Below, piece by piece: positions 17,998-25,847 of a DNA stretch of 64,000 nucleotides (positions within the stretch are counted from its first letter, which is position 1; each line of letters opens with the position of its first letter). This DNA comes from an uncultured Vibrio sp. (GTDB lineage Bacteria > Pseudomonadota > Gammaproteobacteria > Enterobacterales > Vibrionaceae): NCBI RefSeq assembly GCF_963675395.1, contig NZ_OY776223.1:186001-250000 (forward strand). Reading direction: 5' to 3'. The position numbers and the translations under genes were made by a program. Under the pieces are notes generated by a model. The model ran no database searches, was not told where the DNA came from, and saw only the letters and a program-made list of their open reading frames with translations.

Positions 17998-18936
17998 CTA
18001 ATATTCACTAGCGTCAAGAACTTTACATGCATCAAGTAATTGCTGCTGTAACCAGCGTAAAGCAGGATCATTCAAGCTCGCTTTATTCCAGACCAAACTG
18101 TAAGACATTTGCCCAAAATCGAACGGAAGAGGTAGCTCGGCCAAATCTTTCGTTTGCAGCGCGACTCTTGCCCACCGCTTGGAGCAGGTAAACAAATAGT
18201 TTGTATGGTGGCACATGACTGCCGCGGAGCCGAAATCTGCGACGCGTATAGCAACGTTTCGTTTGTGGTGCCTTTGTCGCAGATGTTGCTCAAAATACGG
18301 TCGAGAAAGATCTTTGTCATGAATGCCGATATGTCGAGCTGACAGGTAGCCGTCGATAGTCAGTGATTGTTTTGCCAGTGGGTTAGATTTATTCATCAAA
18401 CAGATCAGTTCGTCTTTCAAAATGGTTTGCCAAACAAGATCTTTGTTATGAGTCGGTGGCTGACTGAGATCGTGAGGCAGCAACAAGAAATCAATTTGCC
18501 CTCTGACTAACGCATCAAAACTCATCTCGTCTTTAGAGTGGACATTTAAATAGGCATGGTTGCCAAGCTGTTGTGACAGGTGAACCAACACCGGTGCAAA
18601 CAGTTCCAATGAGCTTTCACGCATTGCAATGGAAAAATCGCCTTGATAGCAAGCTGGACTGAATGAGCCTTGGTGCAACAAGCCGTTCATACTCGACAAA
18701 ATACCGTGTATAGACGGACCTATATTGATTGCAAATGGCGTTGGAACTAAATGGGTACCGTCGCGGTAAAAAAGCTCGTCTTTTAGAGTTTCACGAAGCT
18801 GACTAAGTGTTTTGCTCACACTCGAAGGCGTGACACAAAGTCGCTCAGCAGTTTGAGTGACGCTATGTGTTATCAGCAACATATGTAACACAGTGAGGTG
18901 TTTCAAACTGATTCTGGATAGAGTGATATAGTCCAT
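17998..18936 (-). CDS. LysR family transcriptional regulator
   Basis: Regulator of 312 residues. The N-terminal winged helix-turn-helix is plain (LKHLTVLHMLLITHSVTQTAERLCVTPSSVSKTLSQLRETL is its region at about residues 12-52), followed by the substrate-binding-like domain with a LysR/NodD-type layout. No ligand can be inferred from the sequence. It is divergent from the 2-oxoglutarate oxygenase gene across a 357-base gap, which makes that gene or its own promoter a plausible target. Confidence 0.88.
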   Translation of the reverse strand: MDYITLSRISLKHLTVLHMLLITHSVTQTAERLCVTPSSVSKTLSQLRETLKDELFYRDGTHLVPTPFAINIGPSIHGILSSMNGLLHQGSFSPACYQGDFSIAMRESSLELFAPVLVHLSQQLGNHAYLNVHSKDEMSFDALVRGQIDFLLLPHDLSQPPTHNKDLVWQTILKDELICLMNKSNPLAKQSLTIDGYLSARHIGIHDKDLSRPYFEQHLRQRHHKRNVAIRVADFGSAAVMCHHTNYLFTCSKRWARVALQTKDLAELPLPFDFGQMSYSLVWNKASLNDPALRWLQQQLLDACKVLDASEY

Positions 18937-19293
18937 TAGTCGTCTTCGTTTTGTTCTAAATTAATAATAAATATATGATTTATCATGTCATAAAACCAAT
19001 TATTTGTAGTTTATATGACTAGTTTTTATTTTTTAGGTGGAATAACTATCGATCATAACGCATTGAGTTGCTTAAGTTCTATCGGAGAGAGCATGTTGCT
19101 TGGTGTTTGCATTCAATCTTATTGGTCAAACAGAGAGCTTCGGTTTTGCATGGCTTAATGGCCAAACCGTGCGGGAGTGGGGTGGGACAAGCGATAAAAT
19201 CAAACGGTTGTCGTCTCGACAAAATATCAGATTTGTCGTTGTTGGTTGAATTACATATATAAACGATCTCAACCACACGATTGAATAGATTAA
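18937..19293. promoter_or_regulatory. Divergent intergenic region lysR / oxygenase
   Basis: A 357-base region without a supported gene. Close to the lysR start lies ATGAT-TT-ATCAT (18975-18986), a perfect inverted repeat that could be an autoregulatory site. Further on, 19141-19169 can fold into a stem (CGGTTT/AAACCG with an inner GGC/GCC). A 64-codon frame here (19068-19262) lacks a ribosome site and family features. Confidence 0.35.
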
Positions 19294-19896
19294 ATGAACG
19301 AATTGATCGATGCTATAGCGACTCATGGATACTATATTTGGGACGATTTCCTTTCAGAACAAGAGGTTGTTGATCTAAGGGCATGTGTTCCCGACAACTG
19401 GAAAAAAGCGCGCATTGGTCGTAATGAAGACGTGACACGCATAGAGTCGATTCGCAGCGACAAAATTCAATGGCTAAGACCTGACATGGGGAGCCCGATA
19501 GCGTCTTACCTCAACAAGATGGATGACATTCGTGAAGCGATGAACCGCCACTTATTTTTGGGACTGTTTGAATATGAGTCTCACTTTGCGAAGTACGACA
19601 AAGGCGATTTTTATAAAAAGCATCTCGATAGTTTTAAAGGCAACGAAAATCGTCGCTTAACCACCGTGTTTTACATGAATGAAGCGTGGAGTGAAGAAGA
19701 CGCTGGCGAACTGGTCGTTTATGACCTTAACGACAACCTAGTCGCCAAGATACCACCGCGAGGAGGGCGCCTTCTTGTTTTCTTGTCAGAACAATTCCCA
19801 CATGAAGTATTACCGACTAATGCAGAGCGATTTAGTATTGCAGGTTGGTTCCGTATCAATGGCGTAAGAGATAATTTAATAGATATAGCAAGCTAA
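19294..19896 (+). CDS. 2-oxoglutarate/Fe(II)-dependent oxygenase (prolyl 4-hydroxylase-like)
   Basis: Soluble dioxygenase of 200 residues that should hydroxylate an unknown substrate using iron, oxygen and 2-oxoglutarate. The iron triad and co-substrate Arg are visible in order: His-x-Asp in YKKHLDSF, the distal His in EQFPHEVLP and Arg in RFSIAGWFR. The surrounding RRLTTVFYMNEAW and GELVVYD stretches are typical for the bacterial P4H-like 2OG-FeII_Oxy_3 group. The ribosome site is weak. It is transcribed away from a LysR gene. Confidence 0.85.
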   Translation: MNELIDAIATHGYYIWDDFLSEQEVVDLRACVPDNWKKARIGRNEDVTRIESIRSDKIQWLRPDMGSPIASYLNKMDDIREAMNRHLFLGLFEYESHFAKYDKGDFYKKHLDSFKGNENRRLTTVFYMNEAWSEEDAGELVVYDLNDNLVAKIPPRGGRLLVFLSEQFPHEVLPTNAERFSIAGWFRINGVRDNLIDIAS

Positions 19897-20121
19897 TTGC
19901 CCACTTTACCCTCTTTTTATGTATCAGGTGAGGCGTAATCTTTACGTCTCGTCATCGCCCTACAACAGAACGTTTCAAACTGAGTTGCGAATCCACTTTC
20001 GTCACATCAAGTGTCCCATACCAACCCAAGCCTACCAGAAATCATATTATTAAGTTCTGTCCTGATCGTAGTGACGAGTCTCATCTGAAAACAATAGAAG
20101 TTCCTCGTTCGCATATCTTTC

Positions 20122-20139
20122 TGTAAATAAAGTTATACA
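20122..20139. promoter_or_regulatory. TyrR box, upstream site
   Basis: TGTAAA-N6-TATACA matches 11 of 12 consensus positions of the TyrR box (TGTAAA-N6-TTTACA). It lies upstream of an aromatic amino acid permease, a classical TyrR target. Binding is inferred from sequence only. Confidence 0.65.
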
Positions 20140-20269
20140 GCAATGGTTTTTAATTCTTACACTTCGATTGATCTTATTGTGAATATCCTACAATATAACG
20201 GTAATAACAAAATATGGTGTCATTTAGGGTCTCAGTCACCCGATCTGGTGCTACTAATATTCAATGAGA

Positions 20270-20287
20270 TGTAAAGAATAATATACA
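20270..20287. promoter_or_regulatory. TyrR box abutting the tyrP start codon
   Basis: A second TGTAAA-N6-TATACA with the same two half-sites as the upstream box ends at the base before the ATG. A site here would overlap the ribosome-binding region, suiting repression by TyrR. The gene has no clear Shine-Dalgarno sequence apart from the AAAG in this box. Confidence 0.6.
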
Positions 20288-21493
20288 ATGAGTCATTCTA
20301 AAGTGTTTGGTAGTACCCTAATTATCGCAGGGACTACAATTGGTGCCGGAATGCTGGCGCTTCCTCTTGCTTCTGCTGGTATCGGTTTTTCTACTTCCCT
20401 CATCATTATGTTGGGGCTTTGGGCTCTAATGGCATTTACTGCCTTACTGATGCTCGAGCTTCATCAGTATGCAGAAAGCAGCGCAACACTCCATACGTTG
20501 GCGAAACAAATTCTCGGCCAGAAAGGTAAATGGGTCGCCAGTTTTGCAATGCTATTTCTCTTCTACTCTTTGTGCGCGGCATACATTGCTGGTGGCGGTG
20601 CACAATTTGGTGACCGCTTAACGCAGTGGTTTGATCTCGATATTTCAGGCTCGACTTCCACCATCATCTTCACACTTATCGTGACTTTGATTGTGACTAT
20701 TGGCACGGGCACCGTAGATAAGGTTAACCGCGCATTATTTGCAATGAAGCTTGTTGCTATGGTTGCGGTATTGTCATTCTTAGCACCGAACGTGACACAG
20801 TCTTACCTGTTAAGTATGCCAATTGAGCAGGGGCTTGTTGTCGCGGCGATTCCTGTGATTTTTACTTCTTTTGGTTTTCACGGCAGTATTCCGGCGATTG
20901 TGAACTACCTTGACGGAGATACGGCTTCATTGCGTAAAGCGGTGATCATTGGTTCAACTATTCCACTGGTCATCTACATCTTTTGGCAAATCGTAACGTT
21001 AGGTGTAGTCAGTCAAGATACACTTATCGACAATGGCGGATTGAGTTCGCTTATTGGCCAGTTGTCACTGACGGTTCATCAATCAAACCTGGGGAATATT
21101 GTTGGCGTGTTTGCAGATTTGGCACTTCTGACGTCTTTCCTGGGTGTGAGTCTTGGTTTATTTGAGTTCTTGGGTGATACGATTAAAAGAAGCAGTGATA
21201 AGCCAAACCGCTTAGTTGCTGCGTTGATCACTTTCATTCCACCATTAGGCTTTGCTCTGTTCTATCCACAAGGCTTTATCATGGCGTTAGGGTATGCGGC
21301 TATCGCGCTGGCTATTCTTGCAATATTTTTACCTCTGGTGATGGTGATTAAAGTTCGTCGCTCTGATGATTTTACTGGTAATTACCGTGTAGCTGGCGGA
21401 TCGGGTGCGTTAGTGATTACTGGTATTGCGGGTACGGGGATAGTCGCTGCACAGGTATTAATTACTCTTGGAGTTTTACCTACCTTAGGCTGA
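20288..21493 (+). CDS. tyrP: Aromatic amino acid permease, TyrP-like
   Basis: Inner-membrane proton symporter of the hydroxy/aromatic amino acid permease family, 401 residues, about eleven hydrophobic segments. The N-terminal GSTLIIAGTTIGAGMLALPLASAG is the family signature, and SFGFHGSIPAIVNYL with GVSLGLFEFLGDTIKR match the TyrP/Mtr group. Tyrosine is the likeliest substrate because of TyrR boxes in front, but Mtr-like tryptophan transport is not excluded. It is a single gene closed by its own terminator. Confidence 0.88.
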   Translation: MSHSKVFGSTLIIAGTTIGAGMLALPLASAGIGFSTSLIIMLGLWALMAFTALLMLELHQYAESSATLHTLAKQILGQKGKWVASFAMLFLFYSLCAAYIAGGGAQFGDRLTQWFDLDISGSTSTIIFTLIVTLIVTIGTGTVDKVNRALFAMKLVAMVAVLSFLAPNVTQSYLLSMPIEQGLVVAAIPVIFTSFGFHGSIPAIVNYLDGDTASLRKAVIIGSTIPLVIYIFWQIVTLGVVSQDTLIDNGGLSSLIGQLSLTVHQSNLGNIVGVFADLALLTSFLGVSLGLFEFLGDTIKRSSDKPNRLVAALITFIPPLGFALFYPQGFIMALGYAAIALAILAIFLPLVMVIKVRRSDDFTGNYRVAGGSGALVITGIAGTGIVAAQVLITLGVLPTLG

Positions 21494-21519
21494 CCACTTA
21501 CTCTAAAATTTACCTCTTT

Positions 21520-21553
21520 AAAAGCCAATGGGTACTGCTCATTGGCTTTTTTA
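21520..21553 (+). terminator. Intrinsic terminator after tyrP
   Basis: AAAGCCAATG and CATTGGCTTT form an 10-bp stem with an 9-base loop followed by TTTTT. A clear Rho-independent terminator 27 bases after the stop codon. Confidence 0.85.
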
Positions 21554-21736
21554 ATCTGGATCAGGTGACTTGAATATTTCCGCGAAAAAAGTTGGCGGAT
21601 GTCTGGTTTTGTTTCGTACACTTACGTAGAGGTATATCAAAAATTTGAGTGGAGAAAAGTGGCTCTAATAATGAAAACAAATTGTTAATAATGAGCTTTT
21701 TCGCCTGGTACCTAGCTTGACTGGGAGAGTGGAAGT

Positions 21737-22849
21737 ATGACACACCGTAGTTTTTATCCGTTTGCGAAGCCGCTTAATGAGCAACTGCAAGCGTTAAAAA
21801 ATAGGATGCAGGCTCATCTGCCTTGCATCGATAGGGTGTCGTTCGCAAAATATCACCCCAGACAAGATATGCTTAAATCTTTTGCAGACACTGAGTTTGA
21901 TAACTGGGATTTAGCGCATTATGAAGCACCACTTCGCAAACTCCCTAATCTACATACAGCCGCTCAGAATGGATTACCTCGTGTGGTTGATGATCTCAAA
22001 GACATTAATAACAGTGCTCGTGTTAAAGTTTTACTGGATCACGGGTATCGATCATCTGCCGCTATTCCATGTTACGAAAACAAAGCGTTTACTGGCTTTG
22101 TCTTTTTAAACTCCATAAAGCCCAGTTCATTTAAGTTAGAAACACTTAATAGCCTAAAGCCATATTTTAATATGGTTGAGTTTGCTGTTGAGTCGGAAGA
22201 TCACGTTGTGCATGAGATCGAAAGGCTTTCAGAGCGCAAGCAATGCGCGATGCCGGGCTATTGCCCTGAGTGCTACGCACATACCAAGCGTATGCGCCTA
22301 TATGCGCACTTGCTTGGTGTTCATCTTGCTGAGCGTCATAAGCTGACGGATGAAATGGTTGAACAAATTGGTATTTTCGCGCAGTTTCATGCTGTGAGTG
22401 ATATTCAGCTACCCATCGATATTGCTTGTCGTCGCAGTCATTTTAACAAAGAACAAGAGGCAATAATCATTCAGCATATCGAGCAATGTATAGAATCAGC
22501 GGATGACACTGTTGACCGGATTGGTAACCCCGTCCATCCAAGTGTCGTACTCTTCATGCAAATGGTGACTTATCAGTATGAAAATTTAAATGGATCGGGA
22601 TACCCATATGGACTGGAAGAAAAGGATATTCCAATTGCCGCCCAAATTGTTGCTGTTGCGAATTCGTTTGATGTATTGACCACGCACCACACTAATCGTC
22701 AGGCATGGTCGATCCCGTATGCGCTTATCGAGTTAGAGAAATGGGTACATGACGGCTTATTGTCTGGTGAATGTGTCAATGTCTTGCGGGATAACCAAGT
22801 TTACCTAAAACAAATTATCCATAAATTTCCAGAACACTGTTCCGTATAA
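21737..22849 (+). CDS. GAF-like/HD-GYP domain protein with degenerate active site
   Basis: Protein of 370 residues. Residues ~20-150 look like a GAF-type sensor domain (RSSAAIPCYENKAFTGFVFLNS), and ~180-360 follow the HD-GYP fold, ending in a clear NGSGYPYGLEEKDIPIAAQI stretch. Most catalytic positions are changed: HD-x-GK reads HAVSD (His218 kept, Ala219), the HHE triad reads QYE (Gln280-Tyr281-Glu282) and the Asp of ADxYDA is Asn309. Cyclic-di-GMP phosphodiesterase activity is therefore unlikely, and a binding or regulatory role is more probable. A Cys170-x5-Cys176-x2-Cys179 cluster joins the two domains. It is a monocistronic gene with GGAAG before the ATG. Confidence 0.8.
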   Translation: MTHRSFYPFAKPLNEQLQALKNRMQAHLPCIDRVSFAKYHPRQDMLKSFADTEFDNWDLAHYEAPLRKLPNLHTAAQNGLPRVVDDLKDINNSARVKVLLDHGYRSSAAIPCYENKAFTGFVFLNSIKPSSFKLETLNSLKPYFNMVEFAVESEDHVVHEIERLSERKQCAMPGYCPECYAHTKRMRLYAHLLGVHLAERHKLTDEMVEQIGIFAQFHAVSDIQLPIDIACRRSHFNKEQEAIIIQHIEQCIESADDTVDRIGNPVHPSVVLFMQMVTYQYENLNGSGYPYGLEEKDIPIAAQIVAVANSFDVLTTHHTNRQAWSIPYALIELEKWVHDGLLSGECVNVLRDNQVYLKQIIHKFPEHCSV

Positions 22850-22956
22850 GAACATAGTGAATATTGAAAGAGGTGAAAATTTGACTAGGAGGATTTTATA
22901 AACAATACTGTGTTTATGTACAGTGTTGTGGTTTCGGTTAAGTTTGGAGGTGAAGT

Positions 22957-23175
22957 ATGTTGTCGGAAACCCTAGAAAGAGTAAACCGCTTACGCCAACA
23001 AGCCCTTGCGAACGCTGAGTTTGTTCAGTCGGCAAAAGAGCATGAACAAGCATTGCAGGAGCAAGAATATCATTACCAACCAAAGAGCGCGCGTTCAGCC
23101 AAAGACAGACAAGGTAAAAAATCACTGGCTGATATCTACAAAGAAGTCGAGTTTGGCGCGGAGCCTCGTCATTAA
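22957..23175 (+). CDS. Small hypothetical protein, 72 residues
   Basis: I do not recognise this family. The product is 72 residues, polar and rich in Gln, Glu and Ala (RQQALANAEFVQSAKEHEQALQEQEYHY), likely helical, with no signal peptide or membrane segment. A strong GGAGG at a good distance from the ATG supports translation. A 10-bp stem (22902-22911 with 22920-22929) precedes it. Its plus orientation behind the HD-GYP gene could make them co-transcribed. Confidence 0.65.
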   Translation: MLSETLERVNRLRQQALANAEFVQSAKEHEQALQEQEYHYQPKSARSAKDRQGKKSLADIYKEVEFGAEPRH

Positions 23176-23250
23176 TCCTTTCCATCGCTGCTGCGGCTTA
23201 CACTTAAAAAAATGCCGCAGCGCAATTGCTAATGCATCAACTGAAGGCTA

Positions 23251-23799
23251 TTAAAAATCCGCCTTACGAACATAGTGGGGGTTTTTGTATTTCTTGGCGG
23301 GGCCAAACGAAGAAACGACCAGCTTGTTCCACAGCGTCTTATCAAACTCGCCTTTCGGAATAGAAGGGTAGAGCGTCTCTTCTTCTTCTCTTGAAAAGTT
23401 CATGTACTGTTTTTTCTTAATTTGGTTGTACTTCTTCGCTATCTGATTGTGCTTTCTTACCCACTCTAATTTGTAGTTACGAAGCACTTGTTCACCTTTG
23501 TCTTCACTCATACGGGAAAGAAACAGCCGTTTGTATGACACTTTTCTGTCCAGCATGGTACGCATCACGGTCTGAATGTATTTGCCATGATGCGTTACCG
23601 TGATGTCTTTTTCATCAATAGGTGTAATACACCAGCCTTTGGGTAGAAAGTCTGGTTTCTTAAATTGTTTATTACGTTCCATTAGAGCTTGGTGCAAAAC
23701 CAAATCTGAGGTTCCGCGAAACGTTTTTTGCCATTTACCAATGCGAATTTGAATCGAGCCTGGTAAACGATAGATATTAGTAAACTTATCTTTATCCAT
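23251..23799 (-). CDS. Hypothetical protein, 182 residues
   Basis: Unrecognised protein, strongly basic, no signal peptide or membrane segments. The first ~40 residues (IYRLPGSIQIRIGKWQKTFRG) have a beta-rich look faintly like DNA-binding arm domains, and the middle is a Lys-rich helix (KKYNQIKKKQYMNFSREEEETLYP). Basic charge suggests nucleic-acid contact, but this is a guess. It converges with the 72-residue gene across a short gap with a GCTGCGGC/GCCGCAGC stem at 23190-23221. Confidence 0.65.
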   Translation of the reverse strand: MDKDKFTNIYRLPGSIQIRIGKWQKTFRGTSDLVLHQALMERNKQFKKPDFLPKGWCITPIDEKDITVTHHGKYIQTVMRTMLDRKVSYKRLFLSRMSEDKGEQVLRNYKLEWVRKHNQIAKKYNQIKKKQYMNFSREEEETLYPSIPKGEFDKTLWNKLVVSSFGPAKKYKNPHYVRKADF

Positions 23800-24031
23800 G
23801 GACTTCAGTCATGAGATTAATATGAATATTAGAATGTGATAACCAGCCCATCTCGCTGTAGAGAATAAATAGGCTAAATTTAATGGCGATTTTACAACGC
23901 CATCGCGTTACTTAGCGAGGAATTATGTCAATAATTAGTGAGGAAATAGAAAATTATTTTAGTTTGTGACTGGTTGTAACGCTAAATAGCATCGAAATGG
24001 AGGATTTGGATCTGAAGATGCAATTGCTGCA

Positions 24032-24065
24032 CCAAAACAGAACGCCCGTAAACGGTGTACGGGCG
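24032..24065 (-). terminator. Intrinsic terminator after mdlB
   Basis: Read on the minus strand, a CGCCCGT/ACGGGCG stem with a 9-base loop is followed by TTCTGTTTT. It lies just past the mdlB stop. Confidence 0.7.
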
Positions 24066-24071
24066 AATATT

Positions 24072-25847
24072 CTAGACCGCTTCTTCCAGCAGGTTCGTTT
24101 CTTCTTCGATTTCTTGTAAATGTCGGCCCGCTTGTTGCAGTTGGTACATTTGCGCATAACGGCCATCTTGTGCAAGCAGCGATTTGTGGGTGCCTTTTTC
24201 AACCAAATCACCATGGTGAAGAACCACAATCTGATCGGCGTCCAAGATCGTAGACAGGCGGTGTGCTATGACAATCAAGGTCATATTCTGACGTAAGACC
24301 GCTAGGCTCTTTTGAATCAAAGCTTCAGTTCCTGAGTCAATATTCGCCGTTGCTTCATCTAAGATAAGTATTTTTGGTTTCGCCACCAATACACGTGCCA
24401 ACGCGAGCAGTTGCTTCTGACCTGCGGAAAGGTTGGTTTCACCTTGACCCAACTGAGTACCCAGCCCGTTTGGGTAGCGACGGATTTGTTCCGATAAACC
24501 TACCTTATCTAATGCATCCCATATTTCAGTGTCGTCAACGCAGCGACCCAGAGAAACGTTCTCTCTTACTGAGTCCGGAAGAATATGTGGGTCTTGTTGA
24601 ACCATAGCGACATCTTTGCGCAGCACATGTTTCGCTAGCGAATTCAGTGGACGGCCATCAATCAGCAATTCACCAATTTCTGTTGGATAAAAACCCATAA
24701 GCAGCGAGGCTAGGGTACTTTTCCCGCTTCCTGTGTGACCAACCAGAGCGATAAAGTTTTGATGCGCAGCGTTAATTGAGATGTCTTTTAGGACGTCTTG
24801 TTGGCCATCGTAGCTAAACGTCAGGTTTTTAATCTCGATAGAGCCAGTTTTAAGTTCTGCTTGATCTTCGCCATACGTCTGCTCTTTTGCATCAATGAGT
24901 TCAAATACTCGCTCGCTTGATACCAATGCTTGTTGCAACAAAGCAAGCTGTTGGGTCATTTCAATCAACGGCTCAGTAACACGGCCCAGGTAACTGATGA
25001 ACGCATAAAGTACACCGACACCAATCACTTCGACGCCATTGAAGCCAAAAATCGCAACTAGGCTCATTAACGCCAGACCCGCCAACAAATCCATCAGTGG
25101 GCGAAGTAGGTAGCCGTTTAAACGAATGACTCGCTTAGACGCAACTAAGTGCTCTTGCGTTAACTCGTTAAACTGTTCATTAAATCGCGCTTCTTGTTGC
25201 ATTAACTGAACAACGCTCATCCCTTGGATTGACTCACTCAAGTTGGCGTTAATGTCAGTGAGCAGGTCACGCATTCTGCGATAGCTTTCTGTACTGAGCT
25301 GTTTAAACAGATACATAAAGCCAATCACGATAGGCAACAGCACCAAAACAACCAGCGTGAGTTGCCAGCTCATAAAGAACATAACCCCCAGCATTACGAG
25401 GATCATCACTGCGTTTTTTACCACCGTCGCAATCAAAAGCTCATAAAACTGCTGAAGAGACTCGGTATCGTTAGTAATTCGCGAGACCAGCTTTCCCGCA
25501 GGTGTGTAATCAAAGGCAGAAAGTGGTTGCTTGATCACACCAGAGAATACTTGCTTACGAATCGTTTTAATGATGTTGGCTGCCACTATGCTGAACTGCA
25601 GTGACTGAAAATATTGGAAAGTCGCTGAGATCACCTGAAGTGCGATATAACCTGCCGCTAACGTGAACAAGACGCTTTGCGAGTAATCCCCTTTGGCAAT
25701 GTGTTCATCGATAAAATATTGAATCAACCATGGCCCACCTGCGCTGGCTAATGCGGCGATAAACAGTAGACCTAGTCCCTTGAGCATTGGTTTTGGCTGT
25801 GACAATGGGTAAGACAATAACCGCTTAAATGTACTCGTCTGTTTCAT
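24072..25847 (-). CDS. mdlB: ABC exporter half-transporter, MdlB-like
   Basis: Type-IV ABC exporter half with an N-terminal six-helix membrane domain (to about residue 310) and a C-terminal ATPase, 591 residues. Walker A is GHTGSGKST, the signature reads LSAGQKQLLALAR and Walker B LILDEATANID. Its gene starts immediately after the stop of mdlA (no spacing), and the two halves are expected to form a heterodimeric drug/lipid exporter in the inner membrane. The substrate is unknown. A terminator follows. Confidence 0.87.
   Translation of the reverse strand: MKQTSTFKRLLSYPLSQPKPMLKGLGLLFIAALASAGGPWLIQYFIDEHIAKGDYSQSVLFTLAAGYIALQVISATFQYFQSLQFSIVAANIIKTIRKQVFSGVIKQPLSAFDYTPAGKLVSRITNDTESLQQFYELLIATVVKNAVMILVMLGVMFFMSWQLTLVVLVLLPIVIGFMYLFKQLSTESYRRMRDLLTDINANLSESIQGMSVVQLMQQEARFNEQFNELTQEHLVASKRVIRLNGYLLRPLMDLLAGLALMSLVAIFGFNGVEVIGVGVLYAFISYLGRVTEPLIEMTQQLALLQQALVSSERVFELIDAKEQTYGEDQAELKTGSIEIKNLTFSYDGQQDVLKDISINAAHQNFIALVGHTGSGKSTLASLLMGFYPTEIGELLIDGRPLNSLAKHVLRKDVAMVQQDPHILPDSVRENVSLGRCVDDTEIWDALDKVGLSEQIRRYPNGLGTQLGQGETNLSAGQKQLLALARVLVAKPKILILDEATANIDSGTEALIQKSLAVLRQNMTLIVIAHRLSTILDADQIVVLHHGDLVEKGTHKSLLAQDGRYAQMYQLQQAGRHLQEIEEETNLLEEAV

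Larger units (their letters stand above)
19897..20287 (+). promoter_or_regulatory. Regulatory region upstream of tyrP
   Basis: A 391-base stretch without a gene. Its notable content is two TyrR-box-like sites, annotated separately, one about 150 bases upstream and one touching the start codon of the permease gene. No other feature could be supported. Confidence 0.5.

Noticed and set aside
19068..19262. 64-codon frame between lysR and the oxygenase gene
   Set aside because: No ribosome site; protein without features of any family; better explained as a regulatory region.
22887..22892. AGGAGG with no start codon behind it
   Set aside because: The following ATT/ATA codons would give only a short peptide; probably a chance match ahead of the 72-residue gene's own ribosome site.
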